From: Astragalus membranaceus
Lineage: Eukaryota; Streptophyta; Magnoliopsida; Fabales; Fabaceae
NCBI GenBank assembly: GCA_039519185.1
Contig: CM076846.1
Span: 110,084,442 to 110,148,441 of the forward strand
Direction: 5' to 3'
Length of the DNA: 64,000 bases
Made by a program: the position numbers and the translations under genes. This document shows, in pieces, positions 44,202 through 55,534 of this stretch. Under the pieces are notes generated by a model. That model searched no databases. It was not told the DNA's origin and saw only the letters and a program-made list of their open reading frames with translations. Each line of letters opens with the position of its first letter. Positions within the stretch are counted from its first letter, which is position 1.

Positions 44202-44936
44202 TCAAAAAGGATGAAGATTCCTACTTAATCCATTCCGGTTGGTAAAGATCCCAAACAGTTGTTGTTTATATGGCAAGAATGATATCCGTTTATTTCCCTC
44301 TTTCCTCATTCTATTCTTGACATAAAGCTTTTCGTGAGGTGACATTGTTGCTTTTTTCTTCCCACCATTTCTCTTCTTTAAGGTGGTGTTTTCCACATTT
44401 TCCTTGTTGGATTTTTCCACCACAGGGGGATTCAAGAAAACAAAAGCATCTTTGTGATCACTATTACTTCGAAGCTTGAAGTCTCGTCGAAATTTCCATA
44501 CATTTGAGAACCCAGTTGAGTTGATTTTTTCATAACATTCATTCGAAGTCTCCATGATCTCCACTAGTGTCATGTTTTGCAATTGGTTATTATGCAATTC
44601 ATTTGAAAGGCCACACAATTTCGAGTTTGATTTCTTTGTTTGCTGAGCAAATATCTTCTTTAGGGGTGGTCGAAGATGCATGGCGTCATTATTTTTTGTG
44701 GTGGTGAAGAGAAGAGATTGGTTAAAAGTAGGAAATATTGGTCGAATTTGACCATCTTCCAAGATCTCATCAGCAAAGATAAATGTTCCTGCGACATCGG
44801 TGCTCCAAAAACTAAACTCTTGTTCCTCAAGATTTTCTTCGATGTTGTTGTGAATTTGTTGTTTGGCACTACAATAAGGATCAACTTTTTCTTGAATGGG
44901 AGCAAACTCATCTAAGACAAGGAAGGGGTGAGGCAC
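44202..44936 (-). CDS. DUF1645-family protein, intact single-exon gene
   Basis: A 244-codon frame from ATG 44936 to a stop at 44202. It shows the blocks of this plant-specific family: a variable N-terminus; DVAGTFIFADEILEDGQIRP near residue 47; RPPLKKIFAQQ in the middle; then STGFSNVWKFRRDFKLRSNS-DHKDAFVFLN; and a basic C-terminus, RMRKEGNKRISFLPYKQQL-FGIFTNRNGLSRNLHPF. The blocks are in the usual order and the length is typical. The function of the family is poorly known; some members affect growth, grain size or stress responses. The start is the first ATG of the frame, with a TATA box about 144 bp upstream. It is the only protein gene in the window that looks functional and host-encoded. 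A pseudogene twin lies at 42225-42822. Confidence 0.8.
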   Translation of the reverse strand: MPHPFLVLDEFAPIQEKVDPYCSAKQQIHNNIEENLEEQEFSFWSTDVAGTFIFADEILEDGQIRPIFPTFNQSLLFTTTKNNDAMHLRPPLKKIFAQQTKKSNSKLCGLSNELHNNQLQNMTLVEIMETSNECYEKINSTGFSNVWKFRRDFKLRSNSDHKDAFVFLNPPVVEKSNKENVENTTLKKRNGGKKKATMSPHEKLYVKNRMRKEGNKRISFLPYKQQLFGIFTNRNGLSRNLHPF

Positions 44937-46262
44937 ATGGAGAATTGACAGCTTGCATTCTTAAAACTTCCATGTTTGGGATTCTCTTCTCCATCTCCTT
45001 TTTGCTTCAATTATGAGTTAGAAATTTAATGTGAGGCAAATTGAATGTTGGAAGTGATTCTGAAATGAGAAATTGGAGATATTTATATCTGAAATACAAT
45101 GTAATGTAAGATTTTGTTCATGAAACTATTGGATTTTGTTTGTTAAAAGACACTAAACTAAGTTGGTGATTTTTGGAAAGTTTGTTACACATGGAAGGCA
45201 TGAAGAGTTCTCAAAAGTTGCTAATTGTTGGTGGGTTATACCTTATATATGTTTTTTTTATCAAGTACGAGCCTTACAACGTTTTTTTGTTTTTTAAAGA
45301 GAAAAAGTATCATATGATTTTTTAACGCTTTTCCCATATTTAGCGATGCGTGTGTACGTTGTTGTGTTATAGGTGTACAACTGCACACCCGCAAGTGCAA
45401 CCTCATTTGTATAACTAATATGTAGTTTCTGAATTATGGCAATTAATTAAATGGAATTTTCCAAGGTACACATTCTCTATTATATTTTAAAATAGATAAA
45501 AAATGAAAAAATATAGACAAAAAATTAACTAATGACAAAAAACTTAAAATATTTTACAAGCATTTATAGTTTAATCTTAATTTTGACACTGCACCGAATA
45601 TACATACATTGAAATATTACTTAAGTAAATTAATTACAATTATATAAGAAGATAACAAAGAATAAGTAACTGTTATTTTATCACAATTAAAATTTAAATG
45701 ACAATACTGTGGTTGTTTATTTTGTGGTGTGTTCATTAATGCATAAGGAGATAGATTGCTTGTAAAGAGAAAGGGGGATCGTGTTTGTCTTCACAATTAA
45801 GGTTGCGAAGGTAAATAGAAGTGGGCTTGTAAGGCATGCACTTCTATGTTGTTTGAAGGTGCAGCTTTAATTAGGGGTCAGAGTAATTTTATGGCGGTCT
45901 TTTCGGTTTATGGGTGATGCATCGTCGATAATGACGTAGATTGGTGTTGGTGGGTTCTTCCATGTCTCAATTATTTTGTCGCTGCGTGGATTAGGTATTT
46001 GATGAGTTTATAATATTGAGTGTGTCATGTCTGATTTAATTGTTAAATACTCGATTGATAAGGATGCGGAGGGGTGTGGGGAATGGGAAGCTTGAGGAAC
46101 GGGGCTGGTTTAGAGCAATTTGACTGTTCAATAGTCCTTTAGGGAAACTTCGGAACATAATGAGTTGTAGACCATGCCATGCGCCCTCTTAGATTAAGTG
46201 GTCTTGTCGGTGTCGTGACACGTCTCTTAGTGCGGCGTTAATTGAATGAAGTTAATGACGAG
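44937..46262. other. Upstream region of the DUF1645 gene
   Basis: AT-rich, with no other gene. From 45983 it matches the upstream flank of the pseudogene twin (42821 onward). Confidence 0.5.
45080..45087 (-). promoter_or_regulatory. TATA box upstream of the DUF1645 gene
   Basis: The minus strand reads TATAAATA about 144 bases before the ATG. The pseudogene twin has lost this region through its deletion. Confidence 0.5.
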
Positions 46263-47966
46263 TGTAACACCCTGTTTTTCGTGTGTCGTGGTTCTTTTGG
46301 TATGTGCTCGTTTTATGAATTATTTTGAATTTATAAAATTAAATTATTTTAATTTATTTTGTGTTCAGTTATTAATATTAATCGAAATCACACTAAAATG
46401 TATTTTTATATGCTATTAGTAATATATGATTGTTATTATATATATTTAGTGAAATTATATGTGAGTGTTTATTTATTAAGTATAAAACAAGAATTTGAGC
46501 CTTTAACTCATAACAACCCACGGTAGGGTTGGCTTTTAAATGAAAATCACTGCACAACTCCCTTACTGCTAGGCGCACCCCCTCTAACTTACTGTTCGCG
46601 TTCATCTTCCTCCCGAAGCTTCAATGAGCCGCAGCACAACTCCCACCATGAAACTTCTCTCTTCACATAGAAATCGAAATCGACCTCTGAATCCATTTCT
46701 AGTGTCTATTATATCGATTAGAGCTTCGTTCATCGCATTCCAAAGCTTTGGGTGGACTGTAATTGTCGATTTCCGGCCACCACAGTCGTCGTCTTGAAAA
46801 GCCGGCGTCATTTCGAATTCTACACGTCGAAACTTTCGGGAACACTAGACACTTTTTTGTTTCCGTGAAGTTGACGTTGGACGCCCTCAATACTCGTTGC
46901 TTCGGTGAGACATTTCCGGTCACTCTTTTTGTTTTGTTTGAACTTCCGTTCAGTTTTAGTAATTTCCAAAAATTATTTAGAACTAGTTTTATATTTGTTT
47001 CAGCTGTTTTCTGCTTCCCAAGTGACCCGTAAATTTCCGCGTACTCGTTTGGTGCTAAATTCATTGTCGTAGATAAATTGGTGATGCTTTTAGTGATACT
47101 GCAATTTTATTTATCCCGGTACGGGGAAAGGGTTTCTATTCTATATGGGGAATAGGGGATAGGACTAATATAGTTTTGATTATCGCTATCCATATTTTGC
47201 CTGTATTCATTATTTATTATTTATTTATTAATTATGTTATTTATTCAATTTGGATGATGGTAATTATTCATGATGACCGTAAAGATTTAAATGGTCTGTA
47301 AATTATTTGATTATTTGATTTGGATGACTGTAACCAAATGATCTGGATGACTGTAACTAAATTATTTCGATGACTGTAATTTTACTGTTTGGATGGTTGT
47401 AGTCCATAGGTCGAGTTTATTGGATGATTCTAATATGAGAAGATTGGTAAATCACTTAGTTATAAAAGTGGTAGGATGAGCTAGTGTCTAATGTGTTAAT
47501 AGACTAGAATGACAGGTAATTCAAAATAATAAAAAGTTCTTGTTGTTTGATGTAGCCAGGACCAACTTGGAATCGCTAAGGTTATTAAATGACTTGACGT
47601 TCATGTTCGTGGTGATTGCTGGTTGGCTTTATGGGTATTGTTATCGGAGACTTGTCGCACAATGGGCAAGTTATCATTCGTCGATGATTAGCAAGCTGGT
47701 TCGTGTTGAAGAATCCTTTCGCAGCATGGGCAGGAACTCGTTGCAGTATGGACGAACTATATCTTCGTGACCGAGATTTGTTAAAGGAATCTTGTAACAG
47801 CATGGGCAAGGACTCGTCGGAGCATGGGCGAGCCGTACCTTAAAAGTTGATGATTGTAAGAGGAACCTTGTCGCAGTATGGGCAAGGACTCGTTGCAGTA
47901 TGGGTGAGCCGTACCTCAATAGTTTAAATTGTATAGGAGGAACCGTGTCGCAGAATGGGCGAGCCG
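46263..47966 (+). repeat. Outer LTR, left piece
   Basis: It begins TGTAACACCCTG right after ACGAG (46258-46262), probably the left target duplication. It continues after the nested Tekay-type element at 60582. The two pieces make an LTR of about 2.8 kb. No genes; frames near 46699-47064 are not supported. Confidence 0.75.
47650..47966 (+). repeat. Irregular tandem repeats in the outer LTR
   Basis: Variants of 'cgcagtatgggcaaggactc' and 'atgggcgagccgtacctcaa' recur six or more times with irregular spacing. The Tekay-type element landed inside this array; its target AGCCG is part of the repeat. Confidence 0.65.
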
Positions 47967-49532
47967 TGTAACATCCCTAATTTTTAAAGACTCGTACTGT
48001 GATACCTAAGACCGAGTAATTATTTGTGGGAATAATTGGTCGCGTCTCGGGGATTCATATGTCGAGGAATTTGTCAAGAAATCCTATTCTCCATTAAAGT
48101 GTGGCCTATCCATAATTTAAATAAGGAATTGGGACTGAAGGGCAAATCTGTCTTTTCACATCCCTAATTCTTAAAAGATAATTATGAAGACTGTAATTAA
48201 TATCGAACCGAAAGAATTGAGGAACTTCGGATCGGAACCGAATTAACCGAGAAAGTTTGGACCGAAGGGAATTTTCAGCCCCTAAATTATCATTTTATGG
48301 GCCAAGGGCAAAACGGTCTTGTCACCATCCTTTAAACCCCCCCTCAGCCCATACACACCTGGAGCCTCCATCACCCTCACACTAATACATTGTCTCCAGC
48401 TGAAGAGAAGAAAACAGAAACTGAAAGGTAGAGAGAGAAGAAGGAGGAGGCGTGAGGAAGGAGAAGAAAGGAGAGAAGGATCTCATCCACCATTGTTGCA
48501 TGTAAGCCTTCTTCACACCTTTCTCTCTCATTTTTCATTCTCTTTCCATTGGTACCACCATGTTCGACCCCCCATGAAGCTCCAAGAGAAATAATGGAGT
48601 TTTGAACCTTGATGGTGTTGCATGTCATGTTGTAGTTGTGGAAAGTGGAGTCTCAAGCTTGCATTTCGATTTGGGAGGATTTCAGTCATCCTAGTTGCTG
48701 TTTCAGTTGCTCTAGTGGTGGAGATTGCCGTTTTGGAAATCGGTTCGAGTTCTAGCGGGGATCGTTCGTGTATTTTCGATACGGTGAATTCGCTTTTCGG
48801 CCCAACTCTCAGACTTCGGTGTAATGGCAAGTTCTACTCACGGATAGGGATATTTTTATGTGTCTTGAAAATATCTTGGTTTTGAGTCATAAGGCATTAT
48901 CCGTTTTCGAAAGATTTTGGAACCGAAAACCGTTTTTGGGAAATATCGCGTTTTTACGGTTTTTATGGAATTGTTGAACAATTTGCGAAGTTGTGTTTAT
49001 ATCCTTGAAATAAAATGATTTGTATACTATCTGGAATATTTGGGATTTTGAGTTTCAGGAGTGATCGATATTAGAAATCGAATCGGGTGAAAACGGAAAG
49101 CGGAATTGAGAAATAGGTGAATTTTTGGAAACAGACACAGGTGCGCCCCCGGGCATGGACCGCGCGCCTGCTTCGGGTTAGCTAAATTGGAAATAAAATG
49201 GGACGCCCGGACCGTGCGCCCCTGGGCACGGATCGTGCACCCCTTTCGGTTTGGATTGTGTGATTCTGGTAAATCACGCACGGGTCGTGCGCCCCTGGGC
49301 ACGGACCGTGCGTGAGCTTCTGTCATCGATTCCCGATTTCTCGTTCCGGAGCTCCGTTTGATCCCGAACCTTCTCTAATCTCTTTCTCACTCATTTAAAA
49401 AGGAATTGCCTTATTGAAAACCGTATTTTGAACTTATTCAACTCATGATTTTGAAAAAGAGTTTCAAAAGCATATTTGATTGAAAAACTGAAACCCTAGT
49501 ATACATGTGGGTACACCGTCTGATGGACTGAC

Positions 49533-49536
<4 letters not shown>

Positions 49537-49580
<44 letters not shown>
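49537..49580. repeat. (TA)n microsatellite in the 5' LTR
   Basis: The matching tract in the 3' LTR is 59560-59606. Length differs slightly, as expected from slippage. Confidence 0.95.
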
Positions 49581-49589
<9 letters not shown>

Positions 49590-49917
49590 GTCAATTGAAT
49601 ATGATTATAATGCCGGAGGTCTAATTTATGAATTCCTCAAAACGGATTATAGATCGATATGGATATTGTTTATCCAATTACTATGCGAATGATCCTTTGG
49701 TGATCGAAAGATATAAGTTATCTAATGAGCTTATATGACTAATCCTTTGGTGATCAAAATGAAAAAGAAGATATAAATTATCTAACTCTCGAGACTTGAT
49801 ATGTATTGTCATATGTATCGCGTTGGGTGACGACCCGACAAGTAGCATACTAGGAAGGGAAGTCATGAGCCCTCACCCTAGGCCCTGTATACGTCTTGGC
49901 ATGGTCAATTCATGGGT

Positions 49918-50060
49918 TACCGGGATAAGCAAGCGTTGTGCAGCCGGTTTGTGCTAAGGTTAGACAAATGGTTCCCGGGATTAGCAATCGTTGTGCAGCC
50001 GGATCATGTTAAGTTAAATTCACGATTTGCCGGGATTAGCAATAGTTGTGCAGTCGGCAT
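49918..50060 (+). repeat. Three-copy ~55-bp tandem repeat in the 5' LTR
   Basis: The core 'ccgggattagcaatcgttgt' followed by 'gcagccgg' occurs near 49919, 49976 and 50030. Confidence 0.8.
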
Positions 50061-50562
50061 TTCGATTAATGAATAAGACATTGTCATGTCAGCTTTTGTT
50101 GTAACGGTTTAATAATTGAACCGAGTGTCAGTGAGGGCGCACGGTAGGACTCACTGAGATAATGTTATCTCACCCAATCCATATTTGTTGTTTTTCAGAG
50201 AAGCAGGGAAAAAGGAAGACTATTGTGCACGAGTAGTTGGCATACTCCCGGAGGTGCTGAAAACTTAGTCATATTTATCCTCTGATCTTTTGTTGTCCTA
50301 TTGGTTGTATAAACTTGTATTGGTTATGAGTTTTACAAACCGTTTTATGTTTTCTGTTTGGTATTTGGACTTGGATATGGTATTTCCGTTTGGTATGGAA
50401 CCGATAAACTTCTATTTTATGAAGTAATCTTATTTCCGACTATGTGTTTATTTCGGAAAAAGTTTGTATGTCCAATACTTAAACAGGAACTGTGTCCTCT
50501 GAATTTCCGCATCTGTGCATCTTCGGTTTCTCTACACGTTAGAAATACCGGGGTGTTACATT

Positions 50563-50574
50563 TGGTATCAGAGC
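50563..50574 (+). other. Primer-binding site (initiator Met tRNA)
   Basis: TGGTATCAGAGC starts three bases after the LTR. It is the standard complement of plant initiator methionine tRNA. Confidence 0.9.
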
Positions 50575-50697
50575 GGTTCGACCTAGTCGGACTTAGATGA
50601 TAAGAGTCTTTTACGTCTTCTAAGTCTGACTCTTCTTAGTATGCTATTAGACATTGAGCCTAATCAACTTAATACTTTGTGCATTTTTCGCAGAATC

Positions 50698-52707
50698 ATG
50701 GCTGGAAGAGGTAGGAGAAACCCACCTGTTGATCCTCATCAAGAATGGATGCAGAATGTCATCGAGACTCAGCAGAAAATGATGAATGACATGATGCTAA
50801 TGCAACAGCAACAGATGGCCCAAATGGCTCAAATGCAGCAGATGCATCAGATGCCTCAACCACAACCAACTGAGCCAGTCAATGTGCCAACACCTGAGGA
50901 TCACAACAGGGTGTATTTTCGATTTCTGAATATGAAACCCCCAACCTTCAAAGGAGGATCCGAGGCAATGAAGGCCCATTTCTGGGTAGATGCCATGGAG
51001 CGGATCTTTGATACTTTGCAATGCAATGAAGAAGAAAAGGTAATTTGTGCTGCTAACGCTCTGGACGAGGATGCTCACACCTGGTGGGTTAATGCTCGTA
51101 GAATGCTACAAATTCAAGGAACTCCTCTTGAGTGGAATAGTTTCAAGGAATTGTTTTTGAGTCATTATTTCCCCGACTCTCAAAGACTTGCCAAACAGAT
51201 GAAATTTTTGAATTTGAAACAGGGAGAGATGACAGTTGGGGAATATGCTGCAAAATTTGAAAGGTTGTCACAATTCTATGAATTGGGGACCACCGCTCCT
51301 ATTGATAAGTGGAAAATGGTGATGTTCAGACAAGGTCTTAGAGGCGATGTGAATCAAGGTCTCAGTTCTTATTCCATGACCACTTATCCTGCTTTGGTTC
51401 AACAAGCTCATTCAGCTGAGAGCGATCTTAAAAGAATGTATGCAGAGAGGAAAGATTTCTGGAAGGATAAGAAGAAGGGTAATGAACCAACTTCTTCAAA
51501 CCCGAGGTATAGAGGGAATTCAGACAAGGGGAAACGAGTACAGTCAAGAGACTCTGCAGGATATGACAGGTGTCATGTGTGCAAGAAGTTTCATAAAGGT
51601 AAATGTCAGGTGGGACCGAACCAATGCTACATTTGCAAAGAAGTGGGCAATTATGCTAATAATTGCCCGTCGAGGAAAGCTTTCTTAGAGTCTCCTGATG
51701 CTCCAAGGCAGGCCCGAGTCAACACTTTGGATGCTAAGACCATCAAACCAGTTGATAATCTTATAAGGGGTACAGGTTCTCTCTTTAATCAATCTGTTAA
51801 TATTCTATATGACTCTAGTGCTACTCATTGCTTTATCTCAGAAGCATGTGCTGAACGGTTAGGATTAACAGTATCTCCTATATCCGAGCCAATAACTATC
51901 CTTACTGTTGCAAAGGGTCGTGTACGAACCCAATCATTATGCCTTAACTGTCTGCTTACCATAGGAGGTAGGGATTTTGTTGTTGATTTTATCTGTTTGC
52001 CTATGAGGGGAATGGAAATCGTATTGGGAATGAATTGGATGACTTCCAATCACATTACTATTGACTGTTTCAATCGTGCAATCAATTTTCCTTCTGAAGT
52101 AGCGGAACATTCACTACCTGCAGATGATGGTGTTATTTCGTTCGCTTCAGCCAGCCAGTCCCTATTCCAAGGTGCAGAAGCTTTTGTTGTTATTTTGTCT
52201 GCATCAACTGAAGCTGATTTGGATTTATCGTCTATCCAAGTTGTTAATGAATTCTTAGATGTTTTTCCCGAGGAAGTCTCCTCTTTGCCTCCGGAAAGAG
52301 AGGTAGAATTCTCTATAGATTTGGCGCCTGGTGCAGAGCCAATATCCATAGCACCTTATAGGATGTCTCCTCTCGAATTGAAGGAATTGAAATCCCAACT
52401 TGAGGAATTAATTTCCAAGAAGTCTATTCGACCGAGTGCTTCTCCATGGGGTGCTCCGGTATTGCTAGTCAAGAAGAAGGACGGAAGCATGAGATTATGC
52501 ATAGACTACCGTCAGCTGAATAAAATCACTATCAAGAACAAGTATCCATTACCAAGGATAGATGATCTGCTTGACCAACTTCGAGGTGCTAGAGTTTTCT
52601 CAAAAATTGATCTAAGGTCAGGGTACCATCAAATCAGGGTAAGAGCCTTAGACATTCCGAAGACCGCTTTTCGTACGAGGTACAGACACTACGAGTTTGT
52701 GGTGATG
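50698..52707 (+). pseudogene. Tekay-type gag, protease and first part of RT
   Basis: The start ATG at 50698 (MAGRGRRNPPVDPHQEW) is preferred over an upstream in-frame ATG at 50641 because chromovirus Gag commonly begins this way. Gag core: FRFLNMKPPTFKGGSEAMKA to GEYAAKFERLSQF. The zinc knuckle reads CYICKEVGNYANNC, so the His is replaced by Asn. The protease motif is DSSATHCF (51811 onward), where DSGATH is normal. RT begins PSASPWGAPVLLVKKKDGS and reaches YEFVVM at 52707, where a solo LTR interrupts. The two active-site changes would by themselves disable RNA packaging and processing. Confidence 0.85.
52703..52707. repeat. Target duplication TGATG, left
   Basis: Repeated exactly at 55530-55534 on the right of the solo LTR. 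Confidence 0.85.
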
Positions 52708-55529
52708 TGTAACATCCCTAATTTTTAAAGACTCGTACAATGATGCCTAAGACCGAGTAATTATTTGTGGGAATAATTGGTCGTGTCTCGGGGATTAATA
52801 GTCGAGGAAAAGTCCAAAGAAATCCTACTCTACATTTAATTGTGGCTTAGTCATAATTTAAATGAACAATTAGAGCGCAAGGGTAAAATGGTCATTTCAC
52901 TAAATATCATCGGATCAATCTAGTAAGTGGTCAGTGTTGTATTTGTTGGTTGACCCAAGTAATTTAACTAATCAAATTGTTAATAATAGGAAAAGTTGCA
53001 TGATTGATTGGGATTAAGTTTGAAGAAGAATTTAAAAGAGAATTAGAATAAGGGCACTTTGGTAATTGCAGCCTCATTAAACTTTCCCCTCAGCTGGTCA
53101 AAACCTCCATCACTTCTCTTTCCTCTCATTGTTGATCAGTTTCAGAAGTTTAGAAAAAAGAAAGAGAAAGGAGAGAAGGGAGGAGAGAGGGGAGAGTGAA
53201 GGGAGAAGAAGGAGATCACCACCACACCCCAATGCATGCAAGTATTCTTCCTTCCAGTTCACTCCATTTTTCTTCCTCTACAAAACCATGCTAAATTCTG
53301 AACCAACATCTCCCTCCAACTCTATCCTCCATTGATGAAGCTTCAAGCTTAAATGAAGAAGATGCAAGTTCAACAAAATTCTGGGTAAAACACGTTTTAC
53401 CTACCTTCATTGTTTTCATCGTATCTCACTGTACACTACTCCGATGATTGTGATTCTTGTCCCTCTGGAAACTAGACACACAGATCTTCATTTTGGGCAC
53501 AAGAACCGTATGATTTCATGGAGAAATGAAGGAGATGTCATGTCCCCAAGTTACGGTTTCAGAATCAAACACTGTCCTGGACCAGTCACATTGTCTTGGT
53601 GATATCTCCCAAACCACTGGATGCATGCGTGTGAATCCATGACCATCTGAAAGTAGACGAAATTACCTTCACAATGAGCACCGGTTTGGATAGTTTTGGT
53701 CACAGATTGACCAAGTTATGCCTGTTGCAAAACTGAATCATGTTGCTGGAAAACAGAAAGAAGAAGCTGGGAAATGTGATTCGTCGGATTTGGGATTTGA
53801 GTTGTCAAGTCGCGCGAGACGTCAATTCTAACCACTGGAGAGGAGGTCAGTAGAAAGAGGAGTGTTGGTCGTTGAGTTCAGTTACGGAGGCATTCGGAGC
53901 GTGTTCGTGATTACGGGGATTGTTCGAGTGGTTAACGGTCCGGTTGTTCGAGCGAGGACGCGACTTCTCGGGGGCTCGTCAAACCGGTGAGTTCTACTCA
54001 CGGATAGGGATATTTTTCGTGTCTTGAAAATATATCGGTTTGAGTCATAAGGCATTTATCAGTTTTCGAAAGATTTTGGAACCGAAAACCGTTTTTGAGA
54101 AATATAGTGTTTTTACGGTTTTTATGGAATTGTTGAACAATTTGCGAAGTTATGTTTATATCGTTTAAATAAAATGATTTGTATACTATCTGGAATATTT
54201 GGGATTTTCTGAGTTTCAGGAGTGATCGATATTAGAAATCGAATTGGGCGAAAACGAAAAGCGGAATTGAGAAATAGGTGAATTTTTGGAAAAAGACACA
54301 GGTCGCACGGACCGTGCGCCCCTGGGCACGGACCGTGCGCCCCTTTCGGTTTGGATTGTGTGATTCTGGTAAATCACGCACGGGTCGTGCGCCCCTGGGC
54401 ACGGACCGTGCGTGAGCTTCTGTTACCGATTCCCGATTTCTCATTTCGAAGCTCCGTTTGATCCCCAACCTTTTATAATATCTTTCTCAATCATTTAAAA
54501 AGCAATTGCCTTACTGAAAACCTTATTTTGAACTGGTTTGACTCATGATTTTGAAAAAGAGCTTTGAAAGCCCATTTGATCAAAAAACCGAAAACCTAGT
54601 ACGCGTGTGAGTACACCGACTGATGGACTGACTGAATATATATGTTTATATATGTCAAATGAAAATGATTATAATGCCGGAGGTCTAATTTATGAATTCC
54701 TCAAAACGGATTATAGATCGATATGGATATTGTTTATCCAATTATTATGTGATTGATCCTTTGGTGATCGAAAAGATATAAATTATCTAACTCTCGAGAA
54801 TTTGATATGTATTGTCATATGTATCGCGTTGGGTGACGACCCGACAAGTAGCATACTAGGAAGGGAAGTCATGAGCCCTCACCCTAGTCCCTGTATACGT
54901 CTTGGCGTGGTCAATTCGTGGGTTACCGGGATTAGCAGGCGTTGTGCAGCCGGTTTGTGCTAAGTTAGACACATGGTTACCGGGATTAGCAGATTGTTGT
55001 GCAGCCGGATCATGTTAAGTTCAGTTCACGATTCGCAGGGATTAGTGGTCGTTGCACAGTCGGCGTTTCGATTAATAAATTAAGAACACGAATTGCCGGG
55101 ATTAGCAGTCGTTGTGCAGTCGGCATTTCGATTAATAAATAAGACATTGTTATATCAGCTTTTGTTAAAGGTTTAATAAATTGAACCGAGTGTTAGTGAG
55201 GGGTCACGGTAGGACTCACTGAGACAAGTTGTCTCACCCAATCCATATTTGTTGTTTTTACAGAGAACAGGTTATAAGGACAGCAGGCGGCACAGTTAGT
55301 CGTCAGGCTCGAGGAGAAGTTGGAGATGTAATCTTCCATCTATGTTTTGGATTCTTCTGATGTAGTCTCTGTATTCGGTCTTATGACTCGAACTTGTATC
55401 ATGTTATATTTTTGTAGTTTCCGCTGTTTCTTGTAAAGATGTATATCTGAACAGGAATTTTTATACTCTGATTTATACCAAATTGTATACTTAGGTGTTT
55501 CTTTGTTAAAGAAATACCGGGATGTTACA
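52708..55529 (+). mobile_element. Related solo LTR inside Tekay-type RT
   Basis: 2822 bp, TGTAACATCCC to GGATGTTACA, with a TGATG duplication on both sides and no internal part. It belongs to the same LTR group as its host but a different subfamily: it has the 'gtgagttctactcac' palindrome (53989), the GC-rich hairpin (54375-54414), four copies of the ~55-bp repeat (about 54925-55124), and the variant hairpin TGAGAC..GTCTCA (55220-55236). Its first 1.3 kb differs from the host LTR. Confidence 0.9.
54925..55124 (+). repeat. Four-copy ~55-bp tandem repeat in the solo LTR
   Basis: Cores near 54925, 54978, 55036 and 55096, for example 'ccgggattagcagtcgttgt' followed by 'gcagtcgg'. One copy more than in the host LTR. 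Confidence 0.8.
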
Positions 55530-55534
55530 TGATG
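55530..55534. repeat. Target duplication TGATG, right
   Basis: Exact copy of 52703-52707. Gag-pol resumes in the same frame directly behind it. Confidence 0.85.

Larger units (their letters stand above)
43325..46262. repeat. Tandem duplication, copy 2 (holds the intact gene)
   Basis: The fuller copy of the unit. It contains a MITE (43706-43988), the DUF1645 gene and its upstream region. On its right it is cut by the TGTAACACC start of an LTR at 46263. Confidence 0.8.
47967..50560 (+). repeat. Tekay-type 5' LTR
   Basis: TGTAACATCCC to GGGTGTTACA. Landmarks: the palindrome zone 'aagttctactcac' (48831-48843, first half altered), the GC-rich hairpin (49275-49314), the TA tract (49537-49580), three roughly 55-bp repeats (about 49918-50058), the TGAGAT/ATCTCA hairpin (50155-50172) and a splice-acceptor-like 'tgttgtttttcag' (ends 50198). 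Confidence 0.9.

Noticed and set aside
46699..47064. Possible small host gene near 46.7-47.1 kb
   Set aside because: It lies inside the outer LTR, shows no domain, and overlaps equally long frames on the other strand.
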